Counted from the first letter of the stretch, positions 19,250 through 28,355 are shown. The stretch is DNA of 64,000 nt from Xanthobacter aminoxidans (GCF_023571765.1 NZ_JAMJXC010000011.1:62001-126000); one strand, 5' to 3'. Translations and numbers: made by a program. The notes: a model not told the origin generated them from the sequence alone.

Positions 19250-20029
19250 ATGCGCGGGGACTTGCAAGGGGATTTGCCCTTTCGTCTGAGGCCGGGAACG
19301 GAGACCTTCGTCTTCGACCTCGACGATACCTTGTACCCGCGCTCCGCCGGCCTGCACGGCCAGATGCTCGCCCGCGTCTGGCTGTTCATCCAGCAGCTCA
19401 CCGGCTCCACCCCGGAAGAGGCGGCGGCGCTGCACGCGCATTACTATGAAACCTATGGCACCTCCCTCGTCGGCCTCCAGCGCCACCACGCGGTGAAGCC
19501 GCAGGATTTCCTCGCCTTCGTCCACGAGATCGACCTCTCGGTGCTGGACGAAAGCAGCGAATTGCGCGCGGCGCTCGCCTCCCTGCCCGGCCGCCGCCTC
19601 GTCTTCACCAACGGCTCGCGCGCCCATGCCGAGCGGGTGCTGGAGCGGCTCGGCATCGCCGACCTGTTCGAGGGCGTGTGCGACATCGCCGCCTGCGATT
19701 ACATCGGCAAGCCCGAACGCGCCGCCTATGACACCATGCTCACCCGCCACGGCGTCGTGCCCGAGCGGGCCATCATGTTCGACGACCGCGCGGTGAACCT
19801 CGCCGTGCCCCACGCGCTCGGCATGCAGACAGTGCTGATCGGCGACCATGGCCTCCCCGAGACGCCGGACGCCGCGCACGTCCATTTCCATTCCCTGGCG
19901 CTCGCGCCCATGCTCGCCCAGATCGAGCCGCGCACGCCCCCGAGACCAACGCCAAAGGCCGCACAAAGCCTCCATAAGGGCCCGCAAGATAAGGGCTCAT
20001 CAACGACCGACCTTCCTCAGGAGCCATGA
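19250..20029 (+). CDS. HAD-family pyrimidine 5'-nucleotidase-like phosphatase
   Basis: This 259-residue HAD hydrolase has motif I FDLDDTLYP (Asp23, Asp25), motif II FTNGS, and a C-terminal motif IV MFDDRAVN. It resembles the SDT1-like pyrimidine 5'-nucleotidase subgroup, with a helical cap inserted after motif I. It would remove phosphate from a nucleotide. It follows the NadC-like gene by 13 bases and its stop overlaps the start of the transporter binding protein. The C-terminal about 30 residues are low-complexity. In this cluster it could release the nucleoside product of the phosphoribosyltransferase; that is inference. Confidence 0.85.
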   Translation: MRGDLQGDLPFRLRPGTETFVFDLDDTLYPRSAGLHGQMLARVWLFIQQLTGSTPEEAAALHAHYYETYGTSLVGLQRHHAVKPQDFLAFVHEIDLSVLDESSELRAALASLPGRRLVFTNGSRAHAERVLERLGIADLFEGVCDIAACDYIGKPERAAYDTMLTRHGVVPERAIMFDDRAVNLAVPHALGMQTVLIGDHGLPETPDAAHVHFHSLALAPMLAQIEPRTPPRPTPKAAQSLHKGPQDKGSSTTDLPQEP

Positions 20030-21159
20030 TGATGCACGCCCGTCTCACGCGCCTACTCATCGCCGCCACCGCCATCTCGCTCGCCGCCGCGCCTGCCCTC
20101 GCGGCGGACGTGAAGCTCGGCATCGTGCAGTCCACCTCGGGCGGCTCGGCCGCGCTCTACGGCACCATGCAGAAGAACGGCGCGGAGCTGGCCGCCGCCG
20201 AGATCAACGCCTCCGGCAAGCTCGGCGACCTCAAGCTGGTGCCCGTCCACCAGGACGATGCCGGCGATCGCGGCCAGACCGTCAACATCTTCCAGCGGCT
20301 CATCAATCAGGACAAGGTGACGGTCATCTTCGGGCCGACCCTGACCACCTCGGCCTTCGCCGCCGACCCCATCGCCAACGCCGCCAAGGTGCCGGTGATC
20401 GCCTCGTCCAACACCGCCCCCGGCGTGCCGGCCATCGGCGAATACATCTTCCGCACCAGCGCCCCCGAGGCGGCGGTGTTCCCCGGCGTACTCGCCTATG
20501 CGGTCAAGCGCTACCAGCCGAAGACGGCGGCGCAGATCTACGGCATCGACGACGTGCTGATGAAGGCCGCCTACGGCGTGCACAAGGCCGCCCTCGACAA
20601 GGCCGGCATCAAGGTGGTGGCCACCGAGACCTTCCAGAAGGGCGACGTGGACTATTCCGCCCAGCTCACCAAGATCAAGGCGGCGAACCCCGACATCATC
20701 GTGGTCGGCGGCCTCGCGGAAGAAACCGCCAACATCGTGCGGCAGGCGCGCCAGCTCGGTATTCCGCAGTCCACCGTCTTCCTCGGCGCCAACGCGGCCA
20801 TCTCCACCAAGCTCAACGACCTCGCCGGCCCCGCCGCGCAGGGCTTCCTCGTGGGCTCGGGCTGGTTCATCGATTTCGACACGCCCGCCAACAAGGCGTT
20901 CGTCGAAGCCTACAAGGCCAAGTACGGCAACGCCCCCGACACCTTCGCCGCCCAGGCCCACGCCGCCGTCACCATCTTCGCCGATGCGGTGAAGCGCGCG
21001 GGCGGCGTGTCCGATCCGGCGAAGCTGCGCGCCGCCATCGCCGACACCAAGGACCTTGAGACCGTGCTCGGCCCCTTCTCCTTCGACAAGGACCGCGAGC
21101 CGGTGCTGGTCGCCAAGGTGCTGGAGCTGAAGGACGGCAAGTTCCAGCTCGCCCAGTGA
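20026..21159 (+). CDS. Liv-type ABC transporter periplasmic binding protein
   Basis: This 377-residue protein has a Sec signal peptide (about residues 1-26, ending in ALAAD) followed by a type I periplasmic binding fold (Peripla_BP_6) beginning VKLGIVQSTSG. Proteins of this family bind branched-chain amino acids, amides, urea or aromatic acids. The start overlaps the HAD gene stop by four bases, tying transport to the enzymes upstream. A stable hairpin follows the stop before the permease genes. The ligand is unknown. Confidence 0.88.
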   Translation: MMMHARLTRLLIAATAISLAAAPALAADVKLGIVQSTSGGSAALYGTMQKNGAELAAAEINASGKLGDLKLVPVHQDDAGDRGQTVNIFQRLINQDKVTVIFGPTLTTSAFAADPIANAAKVPVIASSNTAPGVPAIGEYIFRTSAPEAAVFPGVLAYAVKRYQPKTAAQIYGIDDVLMKAAYGVHKAALDKAGIKVVATETFQKGDVDYSAQLTKIKAANPDIIVVGGLAEETANIVRQARQLGIPQSTVFLGANAAISTKLNDLAGPAAQGFLVGSGWFIDFDTPANKAFVEAYKAKYGNAPDTFAAQAHAAVTIFADAVKRAGGVSDPAKLRAAIADTKDLETVLGPFSFDKDREPVLVAKVLELKDGKFQLAQ

Positions 21160-21166
21160 TCCTCCA

Positions 21167-21192
21167 CCGGCTCCGGCCCTGGCCGGAGCCGG
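21167..21192 (+). other. 12-bp perfect hairpin after the binding-protein gene
   Basis: CCGGCTCCGGCC (21167-21178) pairs perfectly with its complement at 21181-21192 with a two-base loop, seven bases after the binding-protein stop. No T-tract follows. Such structures often protect the abundant binding-protein mRNA or attenuate the permease genes downstream. Confidence 0.5.
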
Positions 21193-21354
21193 ATGGATTT
21201 GCGCGCCGTGCCGCGCGGATGTCCGCCGCTGCACGATGCATGGACCGGTTCCGGCACAAGCCTGAACCGGGCGCCGCGCGGGCCAGACGAAAGCCCATGA
21301 GCCAAACTCACGGGCCTCTGGCATGATCCGCGGGCACGTCCGGGGGATCAGTGC

Positions 21355-22239
21355 ATGACCACGTTTTTGCAGCAGGTCGTGAACGGGCTTTCGCTCGGCT
21401 CGATCTATGCCGTCTTCGCCATCGGCTGCACGCTGATCTTCGGCGTGCTCAACATCGTGAACTTGGCGCAGGGCGCCTTCTTCATGGTGGGCGCCTATCT
21501 CGGGCTGGAGATCGCGCTCCTCGGCCTGCCGTTGCCGCTGGCGCTCGTTGTGGCGCTGGTGGGCGGCGGCATCCTCGGCATGGCCTCGGAGCTGCTCGTG
21601 TTCCGCGTGCTGCGGCTGCGCGGCGGGCACAAATGGATGGGCCTCGTCGCCAGCCTCGCCCTCGCCCGCCTGCTGGTGGGCATCGCGCAGGAAGTGTTCG
21701 GCACCGCCGTCCACGGCTATCCGCCCAACCCCTTCACCGCCATCGTGTGGGAGATCGGCGGCGTGCGCGTGCAGCTGCTGCAGATCATCGTGGTGATCAC
21801 GGCCGTGATCCTGATGGGCATCCTCGGCTTCACCCTGCAGAAGACCTCCGTAGGTCGCGCCATCCGCACGGTCGCCTTCTCGGAGGACGTGGCGCGCATC
21901 GTCGGCGTGGAGGTGGGGCGCACGATCCTCATCACCTTCTTCATCGCCGGGGCGCTCGCCGGCGCCGCCGGCGTGCTGCTGGGCCTCCTCTTCAACGTGG
22001 TCTCCCCCTTCATGGGCGAGCACATGCTGGTGAAGGGCCTCACCGTGATGATCCTCGGCGGCCTCGGCAACATCCCCGGCGCAGTGGCGGGGGGCTTTCT
22101 CCTGGGGTTGGTCGAGGTGTTCTCCGTCGCCTATGTCTCCTCCGCCTTCCGCGATGCCATCGGCTTCGGGCTGATCTTCCTGATCCTCCTGGTGAAGCCC
22201 ACGGGCCTGTTCTCCGGCTTCGAGGAGCGCCGCGCATGA
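21355..22239 (+). CDS. livH: Liv-type ABC permease, LivH subunit
   Basis: This 294-residue integral membrane protein has eight or so hydrophobic segments and the BPD_transp_2 fold, with NGLSLGSIYAVFAIG at the N-terminus as in LivH. It forms the transmembrane channel with the next gene product. It starts 195 bases after the binding-protein gene and overlaps livM by four bases. Confidence 0.88.
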   Translation: MTTFLQQVVNGLSLGSIYAVFAIGCTLIFGVLNIVNLAQGAFFMVGAYLGLEIALLGLPLPLALVVALVGGGILGMASELLVFRVLRLRGGHKWMGLVASLALARLLVGIAQEVFGTAVHGYPPNPFTAIVWEIGGVRVQLLQIIVVITAVILMGILGFTLQKTSVGRAIRTVAFSEDVARIVGVEVGRTILITFFIAGALAGAAGVLLGLLFNVVSPFMGEHMLVKGLTVMILGGLGNIPGAVAGGFLLGLVEVFSVAYVSSAFRDAIGFGLIFLILLVKPTGLFSGFEERRA

Positions 22240-23117
22240 TGGCCGCCCTCGATGCCTTTCTCGCCAGCTACGGCAACCTCGTAAACTTGTGCCTGCTCAA
22301 CACCTTGCTCGCCTACGGGGTGTGGCTGGCGCTGGCGGCCAACATGTTCACTTTGGGTACCGGCGGCTTCATGGCGGTGGGCGCCTATTGCAGCGTCTAT
22401 CTCACCATGCAGCTCGGCGCGCCCTTCGCCGTGGCGGTGGTGGCGGGCGGGCTCTTGGCGGCGGCGGTGGCGCTCGTCATCGGGGCACCGGTGCTGCGGC
22501 TCAGGGGCGACTATTTCATGCTCGCCACCTTCGCCTTCACCGAGGTGGTGCGGGTGATCGCTCTGAACTGGGATGCCGTCACCGGCGGCGCCATCGGCAT
22601 CTACGGCATCCCGCGCTACACCGAGACATGGCAGCTGGTGCTGCTGGTGCTCATCGCCCTCTATTTCGTCTTCGCCCTGCGGCGCTCCTATTTCGGCCGG
22701 TCCATTGCGGCCATCCGGCAGGACGACGTGATGAGCGAGGCGATGGGCGTCAACGTGTTCGGCCAGCGCCTCTCGCTGTTCGTCGCCTCCGGCTTCGTCA
22801 GCGGCGGCGTGGGGGGCCTTGCGGCGCATCTCAACTTCTTCGTCGGCCCCTCGGACTTCGGCCTGCTCAGGAGCGTGGATGCCCTCGCCTATCCCATCCT
22901 CGGCGGCGTGAATGCGCTGCTGGGGCCGCTGGTGGGCGCCATCTTCACCACCCTGCTGCCGGAGCTGCTGCGCTTCTCGAGCCAGTGGCGCGAGATCCTG
23001 ATGGGCCTGCTCATTCTCACGGTGGTGCTGTTCCTGCCGGGCGGGGCCATGTCGCTGCTGAGCTGGCGTCCGCGCAAGGCGGCGGCCCGCCGGCCCTCCA
23101 CCCAGGGAGCCGAATGA
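22236..23117 (+). CDS. livM: Liv-type ABC permease, LivM subunit
   Basis: This 293-residue membrane protein has about nine hydrophobic segments and the LivM core motif LRLRGDYFMLATFAF, which couples to the ATPases. It overlaps livH and livG by four bases each (ATGA junctions), so translation is coupled. The frame is open upstream of 22236, but that region is a shadow of livH. Confidence 0.88.
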   Translation: MMAALDAFLASYGNLVNLCLLNTLLAYGVWLALAANMFTLGTGGFMAVGAYCSVYLTMQLGAPFAVAVVAGGLLAAAVALVIGAPVLRLRGDYFMLATFAFTEVVRVIALNWDAVTGGAIGIYGIPRYTETWQLVLLVLIALYFVFALRRSYFGRSIAAIRQDDVMSEAMGVNVFGQRLSLFVASGFVSGGVGGLAAHLNFFVGPSDFGLLRSVDALAYPILGGVNALLGPLVGAIFTTLLPELLRFSSQWREILMGLLILTVVLFLPGGAMSLLSWRPRKAAARRPSTQGAE

Positions 23118-23887
23118 TGCCGGCGGCGCAGCTCGAACTCTGGCAGGTGGCCAAGCGCTTCCAGGGCGTGGTGGCGGTGGACAGCGTGTCGCTGACCGCC
23201 ACCGCCGGACAGGTGACGGCCCTCATCGGCCCGAATGGCTCCGGCAAGACCACCACCATGAACATGATCACCGGCCTCTATCCCACGGACGCCGGCCACA
23301 TCCGCCTCGACGGCGTGGACATCGCCCGCCTCGCCCCGCACAAGGTGGCCGCGCTGGGGGTGGCCCGCACCTTCCAGAACATCCGCCTGCTGGCGAGCGA
23401 GACGACCCTCGCCAACGTGCTCCTGGGCGCCCACCGCCACCAGTCGGCGAGCCTCCTCGACGTGCTCTTCGGACTGCCGGCGGTGAAGAGCAGCGAGACG
23501 CGCGAAAAGGCGCGCTGCGAGGCGCTGCTCGATCTCGTGGGCATCGCCCCTCTCAGGGACGTGGCCGTGGGCGGCCTCTCCTACGGCGACCGGCGGCGCG
23601 TGGAGATCGCTCGCGCCCTCGCCACGAAGCCGCGCCTCCTGCTGCTGGACGAGCCGGCGGCGGGCATGAACTTCGCCGAGAAGCGGGCGCTCGCCGACCT
23701 CGTGCTCGCCATCCGCGACATGGGCATCACCGTGCTCCTCATCGAGCACGACATCGAGTTCGTGGCGCGGGTGAGCGACCATATCGTGGTGCTCAATTTC
23801 GGCCGCGAGATCGCCGCCGGCACGCCCGAGGAGGTGCGCCGCATGCCGAGCGTGATCGAGGCCTATCTGGGGACCGAGGATGCTTGA
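23114..23887 (+). CDS. livG: Liv-type ABC transporter ATPase, LivG
   Basis: This 257-residue ABC ATPase has Walker A GPNGSGKTT, a signature LSYGDRRRVEIA (the LivG variant of LSGGQ), Walker B LLLLDEPAAGM and a switch His in IEHD. It powers uptake together with LivF. The gene overlaps livM by four bases and livF by eight. Confidence 0.9.
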   Translation: MMPAAQLELWQVAKRFQGVVAVDSVSLTATAGQVTALIGPNGSGKTTTMNMITGLYPTDAGHIRLDGVDIARLAPHKVAALGVARTFQNIRLLASETTLANVLLGAHRHQSASLLDVLFGLPAVKSSETREKARCEALLDLVGIAPLRDVAVGGLSYGDRRRVEIARALATKPRLLLLDEPAAGMNFAEKRALADLVLAIRDMGITVLLIEHDIEFVARVSDHIVVLNFGREIAAGTPEEVRRMPSVIEAYLGTEDA

Positions 23888-24608
23888 GCTCGTCAAGGTC
23901 ACCTCCGGCTACGGCTCCGTGGCGGCCGTCGAGGACATCGATATCACCGTCCCCGCCGGCGCCTGCGTCTGCCTCATCGGCGCCAACGGCGCGGGCAAGA
24001 CGACGACGCTGCTCACCATCTGCGGCCTCGTGCGCGCCTTCTCCGGCACCGTGCGCATCGAGGGGCGGGACATGACCGCCCGCCCCGCCGACAAGATCGT
24101 CCGCGCCGGCGTCTCCCTGGTGCCAGAAGGGCGGCGGGTGGTGGCCTCCATGTCGGTGGAGGACAATCTCAAGGTCGGCGCCTATGTGCGCGGCGGCGAC
24201 CCCGCCATCGCCGACGACATGGATCTCATCTACACCCGCTTTCCCCGCCTCAAGGAGCGGCGCTTCCAGTATGCCGGCTCCCTCTCCGGCGGTGAGCAGC
24301 AGATGCTGGCCATGGGCCGGGCGCTCATGGCGCGGCCGAAGCTGCTCCTGCTGGACGAGCCCTCCATGGGCCTCGCCCCCCATGTGGTGAACGACATCTT
24401 CGCCACCATCGCCGACATCAACGCCAAGGGCACCACCGTGCTCCTCGTGGAGCAGAACGCCCGCAAGGCGCTCTCGGTGGCGAGCTACGGCTATGTGATG
24501 GAGCATGGGCGCATCCTGTTCGCCGACACCGCCGAGGCGCTGGCTCGTGACCCGCGCGTGATCGCTGCCTATCTCGGGATGCGCGCGGCGGAGGCGGCTG
24601 CGGGCTGA
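23880..24608 (+). CDS. livF: Liv-type ABC transporter ATPase, LivF
   Basis: This 242-residue ABC ATPase has Walker A GANGAGKTT, signature LSGGEQQMLA, Walker B LLLLDEPSMG and the LivF-typical VEQNA after the switch region. It ends the transporter operon. The downstream junction holds tandem repeats. Confidence 0.9.
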   Translation: MLELVKVTSGYGSVAAVEDIDITVPAGACVCLIGANGAGKTTTLLTICGLVRAFSGTVRIEGRDMTARPADKIVRAGVSLVPEGRRVVASMSVEDNLKVGAYVRGGDPAIADDMDLIYTRFPRLKERRFQYAGSLSGGEQQMLAMGRALMARPKLLLLDEPSMGLAPHVVNDIFATIADINAKGTTVLLVEQNARKALSVASYGYVMEHGRILFADTAEALARDPRVIAAYLGMRAAEAAAG

Positions 24609-24613
24609 TCGCA

Positions 24614-24709
24614 GCCTTCGGCTCAAGCGCCGCGCGGGCTGTTGCGTTGCTTCCGCTCAGGCGCCGCGCAGGCTTTCCTTGTTGCCTTCGCTCAGGCGCC
24701 GCGCGGGCT
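24614..24709. repeat. three tandem copies of a 26-bp GC-rich repeat, 35-bp period
   Basis: Near-identical units start at 24614, 24649 and 24684, sharing a core CTCA[A/G]GCGCCGCGC[G/A]GGCT. The array lies at the convergent junction of livF and the SulP gene and encodes the last residues (PRGA) of the SulP protein. The 17-mer CTCAAGCGCCGCGCGGG of copy 1 recurs exactly at 61072-61088, again at a convergent junction. It may be a dispersed intergenic repeat. Confidence 0.7.
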
Positions 24710-26407
24710 GGGAGCCTCGCCGCTCGCCTCGAAGGCGCGATAGGCGTCGTCCAGATCGTCGAAGATCATGTCCGGGCCGATTTTGTCGAGCAGCCCTGCG
24801 CGGTCGAGGAGGGTGCGCACCTCGTCGTGCATCTCGGCGATGCCGAACTTGAGGCCGCGCCGCTCCAGTTCCGCCCGCACCTCTTCCAGCGCCGCGGCGG
24901 CGGTGGAATCCACCTGCGTGATGGCGCTGGCGTCCAGCACCAGCCAGCGGGTGCCGTCGACCAGAGTGTCGGCGATGGCGTCGATGCGGCCCTGCATGCG
25001 GTCGGCATTGAAAAACAGCAGGTCGCCCTGGATGAGCACGATGGCGAGCCCCGGCACCTGCCGCGCATCGGCCCGCCGGTGCAGCTTGTAGAACCCTTCG
25101 TGCCCCGGCACCCGCCCGAGCAACGCGTCGCGCGGATACATCATCTTGTGCAGGAGGTAGGCGAAGGTCGCGCCGATGGCGATCAGCACGCCATTCAGCA
25201 CCCCCAGGCTGATGGGCGCGAACAGCGCGATCATGGCGAAGACGAACTCGAAGCGGCTGATGCGCCAAAGCTCACGCAGCGCGGGGATGTCCACGAGGCT
25301 CAAAGCGGCCGAGATCAGGATCGCCCCCAGCGCCGGAATGGGCAGGATGGCCAGCGCCGGCTGCAGGAACAGCACGATGGCGAGCAGCGCCAGCGCCGCC
25401 ACCACGCTGGCCAGCTGCGAGCGTCCGCCGACGCTGGCATTCACCGCCGTGCGGGAATCCGAGGCGGTGATGGGGAAGGCGGCGAACAGGCCGGCGGCGA
25501 TGTTGGCGGCGCCGAAGCCCACCATCTCGCGGTTGGCATCCACCGGATATCCTCCGCGCTCGCCGAAGCTGCGCGCGGTGACGATGCCCGCCGCGAAGCT
25601 GACGAGGAAGATCGCCGCCGCGCCGATCAGCAACTGGTCGATCGCGGCCCCGCCCCCCGCCGGCAGCGCCAGCGCGGGAAGGCTGGAGGGGATCGATCCC
25701 ACCACGGCGATACCGCGCCCCGCGAAATCGAACAGCGCGGAGAGCGCCACCGACAGCACCACCACCACCACCTGCCCCGGCACCGGCAGGCGCGCGCGGC
25801 GCACGAGATGGAGCACGGCGAACATGCCGAGCGCCAGCAGCAGCGAAGGCCAGTGCACTTCATGGGCCTTGCGCACCAGCTCGATGACCGGCGCGATCAG
25901 CCCGTCGCCGACGATGGGAATGCCGGTGACGCGCTTGAGCTGCCCGACGAGGATGGACAGCGAGATACCAGCGAAGAAGCCCACCAGAATCGGCCGCGAC
26001 AGGAAGGTGGAGAGCACCCCGAGCCCCACCAGCCGCGCCGCGAAATAATAGCCGCCCACCACAAGGGCGATGAGGGCGGCGACCCCCGGCTTGTCCACGG
26101 CCGCAAGGTCCGGCATGCCGGCGAGCACGGCCGCGAGCACGGTGATGGTCGCCGCATCCGGCCCCACCACCAGCTGGCGTGACGGGCCGAACACCGCATA
26201 GGCGATCAGCGGCGCGATGGAGGCATAGAGCCCGGTCTGCGGCGGCAGGCCGGCGATGGCGGGATAGGCGATGGCGCTGGGCAAGCCCACCGCCGCGATG
26301 GCGAGTCCTGCCGCAACGTCCGTCTTGATCCAGCCCGGCCGATATCCGGCGAAACTCGCCAGCAGCGTCCGTGGGGCTTCTTGGGAGGACGCACCGTCCG
26401 CTGCCAC
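24692..26407 (-). CDS. SulP-family anion transporter with STAS domain
   Basis: This 571-residue protein has 10-12 hydrophobic segments (about residues 28-420), the SulP N-terminal pattern GLPSAIAYPAIAGLPPQTGLY, and a cytoplasmic STAS domain (about 445-555). Family members carry sulfate, bicarbonate or other anions. Two Ala-rich loops are normal for GC-rich hosts. It is not adjacent to sulfur-assimilation genes or a carbonic anhydrase, so the substrate stays open. The C-terminus is encoded by a repeat unit. Confidence 0.9.
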   Translation of the reverse strand: MAADGASSQEAPRTLLASFAGYRPGWIKTDVAAGLAIAAVGLPSAIAYPAIAGLPPQTGLYASIAPLIAYAVFGPSRQLVVGPDAATITVLAAVLAGMPDLAAVDKPGVAALIALVVGGYYFAARLVGLGVLSTFLSRPILVGFFAGISLSILVGQLKRVTGIPIVGDGLIAPVIELVRKAHEVHWPSLLLALGMFAVLHLVRRARLPVPGQVVVVVLSVALSALFDFAGRGIAVVGSIPSSLPALALPAGGGAAIDQLLIGAAAIFLVSFAAGIVTARSFGERGGYPVDANREMVGFGAANIAAGLFAAFPITASDSRTAVNASVGGRSQLASVVAALALLAIVLFLQPALAILPIPALGAILISAALSLVDIPALRELWRISRFEFVFAMIALFAPISLGVLNGVLIAIGATFAYLLHKMMYPRDALLGRVPGHEGFYKLHRRADARQVPGLAIVLIQGDLLFFNADRMQGRIDAIADTLVDGTRWLVLDASAITQVDSTAAAALEEVRAELERRGLKFGIAEMHDEVRTLLDRAGLLDKIGPDMIFDDLDDAYRAFEASGEAPSPRGA

Positions 26408-26594
26408 CGGTCAATCTCCGTCCGCCGGCATGAACTCCGCCGGGCTGGCGGGACCATGCCACAGGCAGGGATGGCCCGGAAAGTCCGTCAAAACCCGGCG
26501 TCGCCCTGCTGCGCGGCGTGCCTTGCATCACGGGCTGCCGCTTCTAGAATCGCCGCGGGTGCCGCATCAACGCGGCCAGGCGGGGGCAGGAACG

Positions 26595-27089
26595 ATGGTT
26601 CTGATCCGGCTGTGCAAGATCGCCCTCGTGGCGACGATCGCCGTCTTCTTCTCGCTGGTCGCCTTCGGCAACATCACGGACTACGGGACGAACTGGGCCT
26701 TCGTCCAGCACGTGCTGGCGATGGATACGATCTTCCCGGATTCCACGCTGCGGTGGCGGGCGATCACCGACGAACGGCTCCAGACCGCCGCTTATGTGGT
26801 GATCATCGCCACGCAGGCCGCCATCGCCCTTGTGCTGTGGACCGGCGTCGTGCGGATGCTGGCTGCGCTCCGCACACCCGGCTTCCGCCGCGCGCGGACG
26901 ACGGCCGTGCTCGGCCTCACGCTGGGCCTCCTGCTCTACGGGGCCGGCTTCGTTGTCATCGGCGGCGAATGGTTCGCCATGTGGCAATCGAAGACATGGA
27001 ACGGACAATCCACCGCCTTCGCCTTCATCGGCTGGATCTCCGCCGTGCTCATCATCCTCCTCCTGCCGGAGCAGGAGGAGGAGCGCTAA
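26595..27089 (+). CDS. DUF2165 small integral membrane protein
   Basis: This 164-residue protein has four hydrophobic segments (about residues 5-25, 60-82, 98-120, 133-155). It carries the DUF2165 features FGNITDYGTNW and a WFAMWQS-x-x-WNGQ motif before the last segment. The ATG at 26595 fits this family start. Function is unknown. It is convergent with the binding-protein gene downstream. Confidence 0.8.
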   Translation: MVLIRLCKIALVATIAVFFSLVAFGNITDYGTNWAFVQHVLAMDTIFPDSTLRWRAITDERLQTAAYVVIIATQAAIALVLWTGVVRMLAALRTPGFRRARTTAVLGLTLGLLLYGAGFVVIGGEWFAMWQSKTWNGQSTAFAFIGWISAVLIILLLPEQEEER

Positions 27090-27098
27090 CGACGCGAG

Positions 27099-27113
27099 GC
27101 CCGCAGCGCGGGC
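27099..27113. terminator. short hairpin between convergent genes
   Basis: GCCCGC pairs with GCGGGC around AGC in the 30-base gap between two convergent genes. On the plus strand it is followed by TTGGTCTT, a weak U-tract. Confidence 0.45.
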
Positions 27114-27119
27114 TTGGTC

Positions 27120-28355
27120 TTACTTCACCAGCGGGCAGTTGCCGGCCGCGATGGGGCGGAAGGCCTTGTCGGCGGGAACGGTGGCGATGAGCTTGTAGAA
27201 GTCGTAGGGCCCCTTGGATTCCGCCGGGCTCTTCACCTCGAACAGGTACATGTCGTGGATCGCGCGGCCGTCCGGACGCACCGCGCCCTTGCCGAACAGG
27301 GGGTCATCCGTGGGAATGGCCTTCATGGCCTCCACCACCTTGGCCCCGTCCTTGGCACTGCCCACCTTCTCCACCGCCTTCAGATAGTGCAGCAGCCCGG
27401 CATAGACGCCGGCATGGACCATGTTGGGATAGCGCCCGCCATTGGCTTCGGCGAAGCGCTTGGCGAAGGAACGGGTCTGGTCGTTCAGGTCCCAGTAGAA
27501 GGCTTCCGACAGGAACAGACCCTGCGCCGTCTCCAACCCCAGCGCACTGATGTCGTTCAGCACCATGAGCATGGCGACGAGCTTCTGCCCGGCCTTGACG
27601 ATGCCGAACTCGGACGCCTGCTTCACCGCGTTGATGGTATCCGCCCCGGCGCTGCCGAGGCCGATGACCTTGGCGCCGGAGGCCTGCCCCTGGAGCAGGA
27701 AGGAAGAGAGGTCGGAGGTGCCGAGCGGGTGCCGCACGGTGCCGAGGATCTTGCCGCCGGCCGCCTTGATGGCCTCACCCGCGTCGCGCTCCAGCGCATG
27801 GCCGAAGGCATAGTCCACCGAGATGAAGTACCAGGTGTTGCCGCCGGCCTTGGTCACGGCGGTGCCGACCGTGTTGGCCTGCGCCCAGGTGTCGTAGGTC
27901 CAGTGGACGGTGTTGGGCGAGCAGTCCTTGCCGGTGAGGTCGGAGGTGCCGCCGCCGGAGATGATCGCCACCTTGTTCTTCTGCCTGGCGATGCCGCTGA
28001 CGCCCAGCGCCACGGCGGAATTGGGCACGTCCAACACCGCGTCCACGCCGTCCGTGTCGAACCACTGGCGGGTGACGTTGACGCCGATGTCGGCCTTGTT
28101 CTGGTGGTCGGCGGCGACCAGCTCGATGGGCATTCCGGCGACCTTGCCGCCGAAATCTGCGATGGCCATCTTCGCGGCCACCACCGAGCCGGCGCCGGCG
28201 AAATCCGCCTGCACGCCGGCCTGGTCGTTGAGCACGCCCACCTTCACGCTCTCGGCGCTCGCGCCGCCGGCAAAGGTGACGCAGACGAGGGCTGCGAGCG
28301 CGGTGGAGGCCAGAGCGGCCCTCAGCGTCCCGGACCTTTCAGTCTTCTTGGGCAT
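27120..28355 (-). CDS. orphan Liv-type periplasmic binding protein
   Basis: This 411-residue protein has a signal peptide (about residues 1-34, ending GGASA) and a Peripla_BP_6 fold starting VKVGVLNDQAG. Such proteins bind amino acids, aromatic acids or other small polar solutes. No permease or ATPase gene is in the operon, so it must use subunits encoded elsewhere, possibly the LivHMGF set at 21355-24608. The ATG at 28355 has GGGAGG upstream. It is the last gene of the LacI-controlled operon with a dehydratase and an FAD oxidoreductase, so its ligand is probably the substrate of those enzymes. Confidence 0.88.
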   Translation of the reverse strand: MPKKTERSGTLRAALASTALAALVCVTFAGGASAESVKVGVLNDQAGVQADFAGAGSVVAAKMAIADFGGKVAGMPIELVAADHQNKADIGVNVTRQWFDTDGVDAVLDVPNSAVALGVSGIARQKNKVAIISGGGTSDLTGKDCSPNTVHWTYDTWAQANTVGTAVTKAGGNTWYFISVDYAFGHALERDAGEAIKAAGGKILGTVRHPLGTSDLSSFLLQGQASGAKVIGLGSAGADTINAVKQASEFGIVKAGQKLVAMLMVLNDISALGLETAQGLFLSEAFYWDLNDQTRSFAKRFAEANGGRYPNMVHAGVYAGLLHYLKAVEKVGSAKDGAKVVEAMKAIPTDDPLFGKGAVRPDGRAIHDMYLFEVKSPAESKGPYDFYKLIATVPADKAFRPIAAGNCPLVK

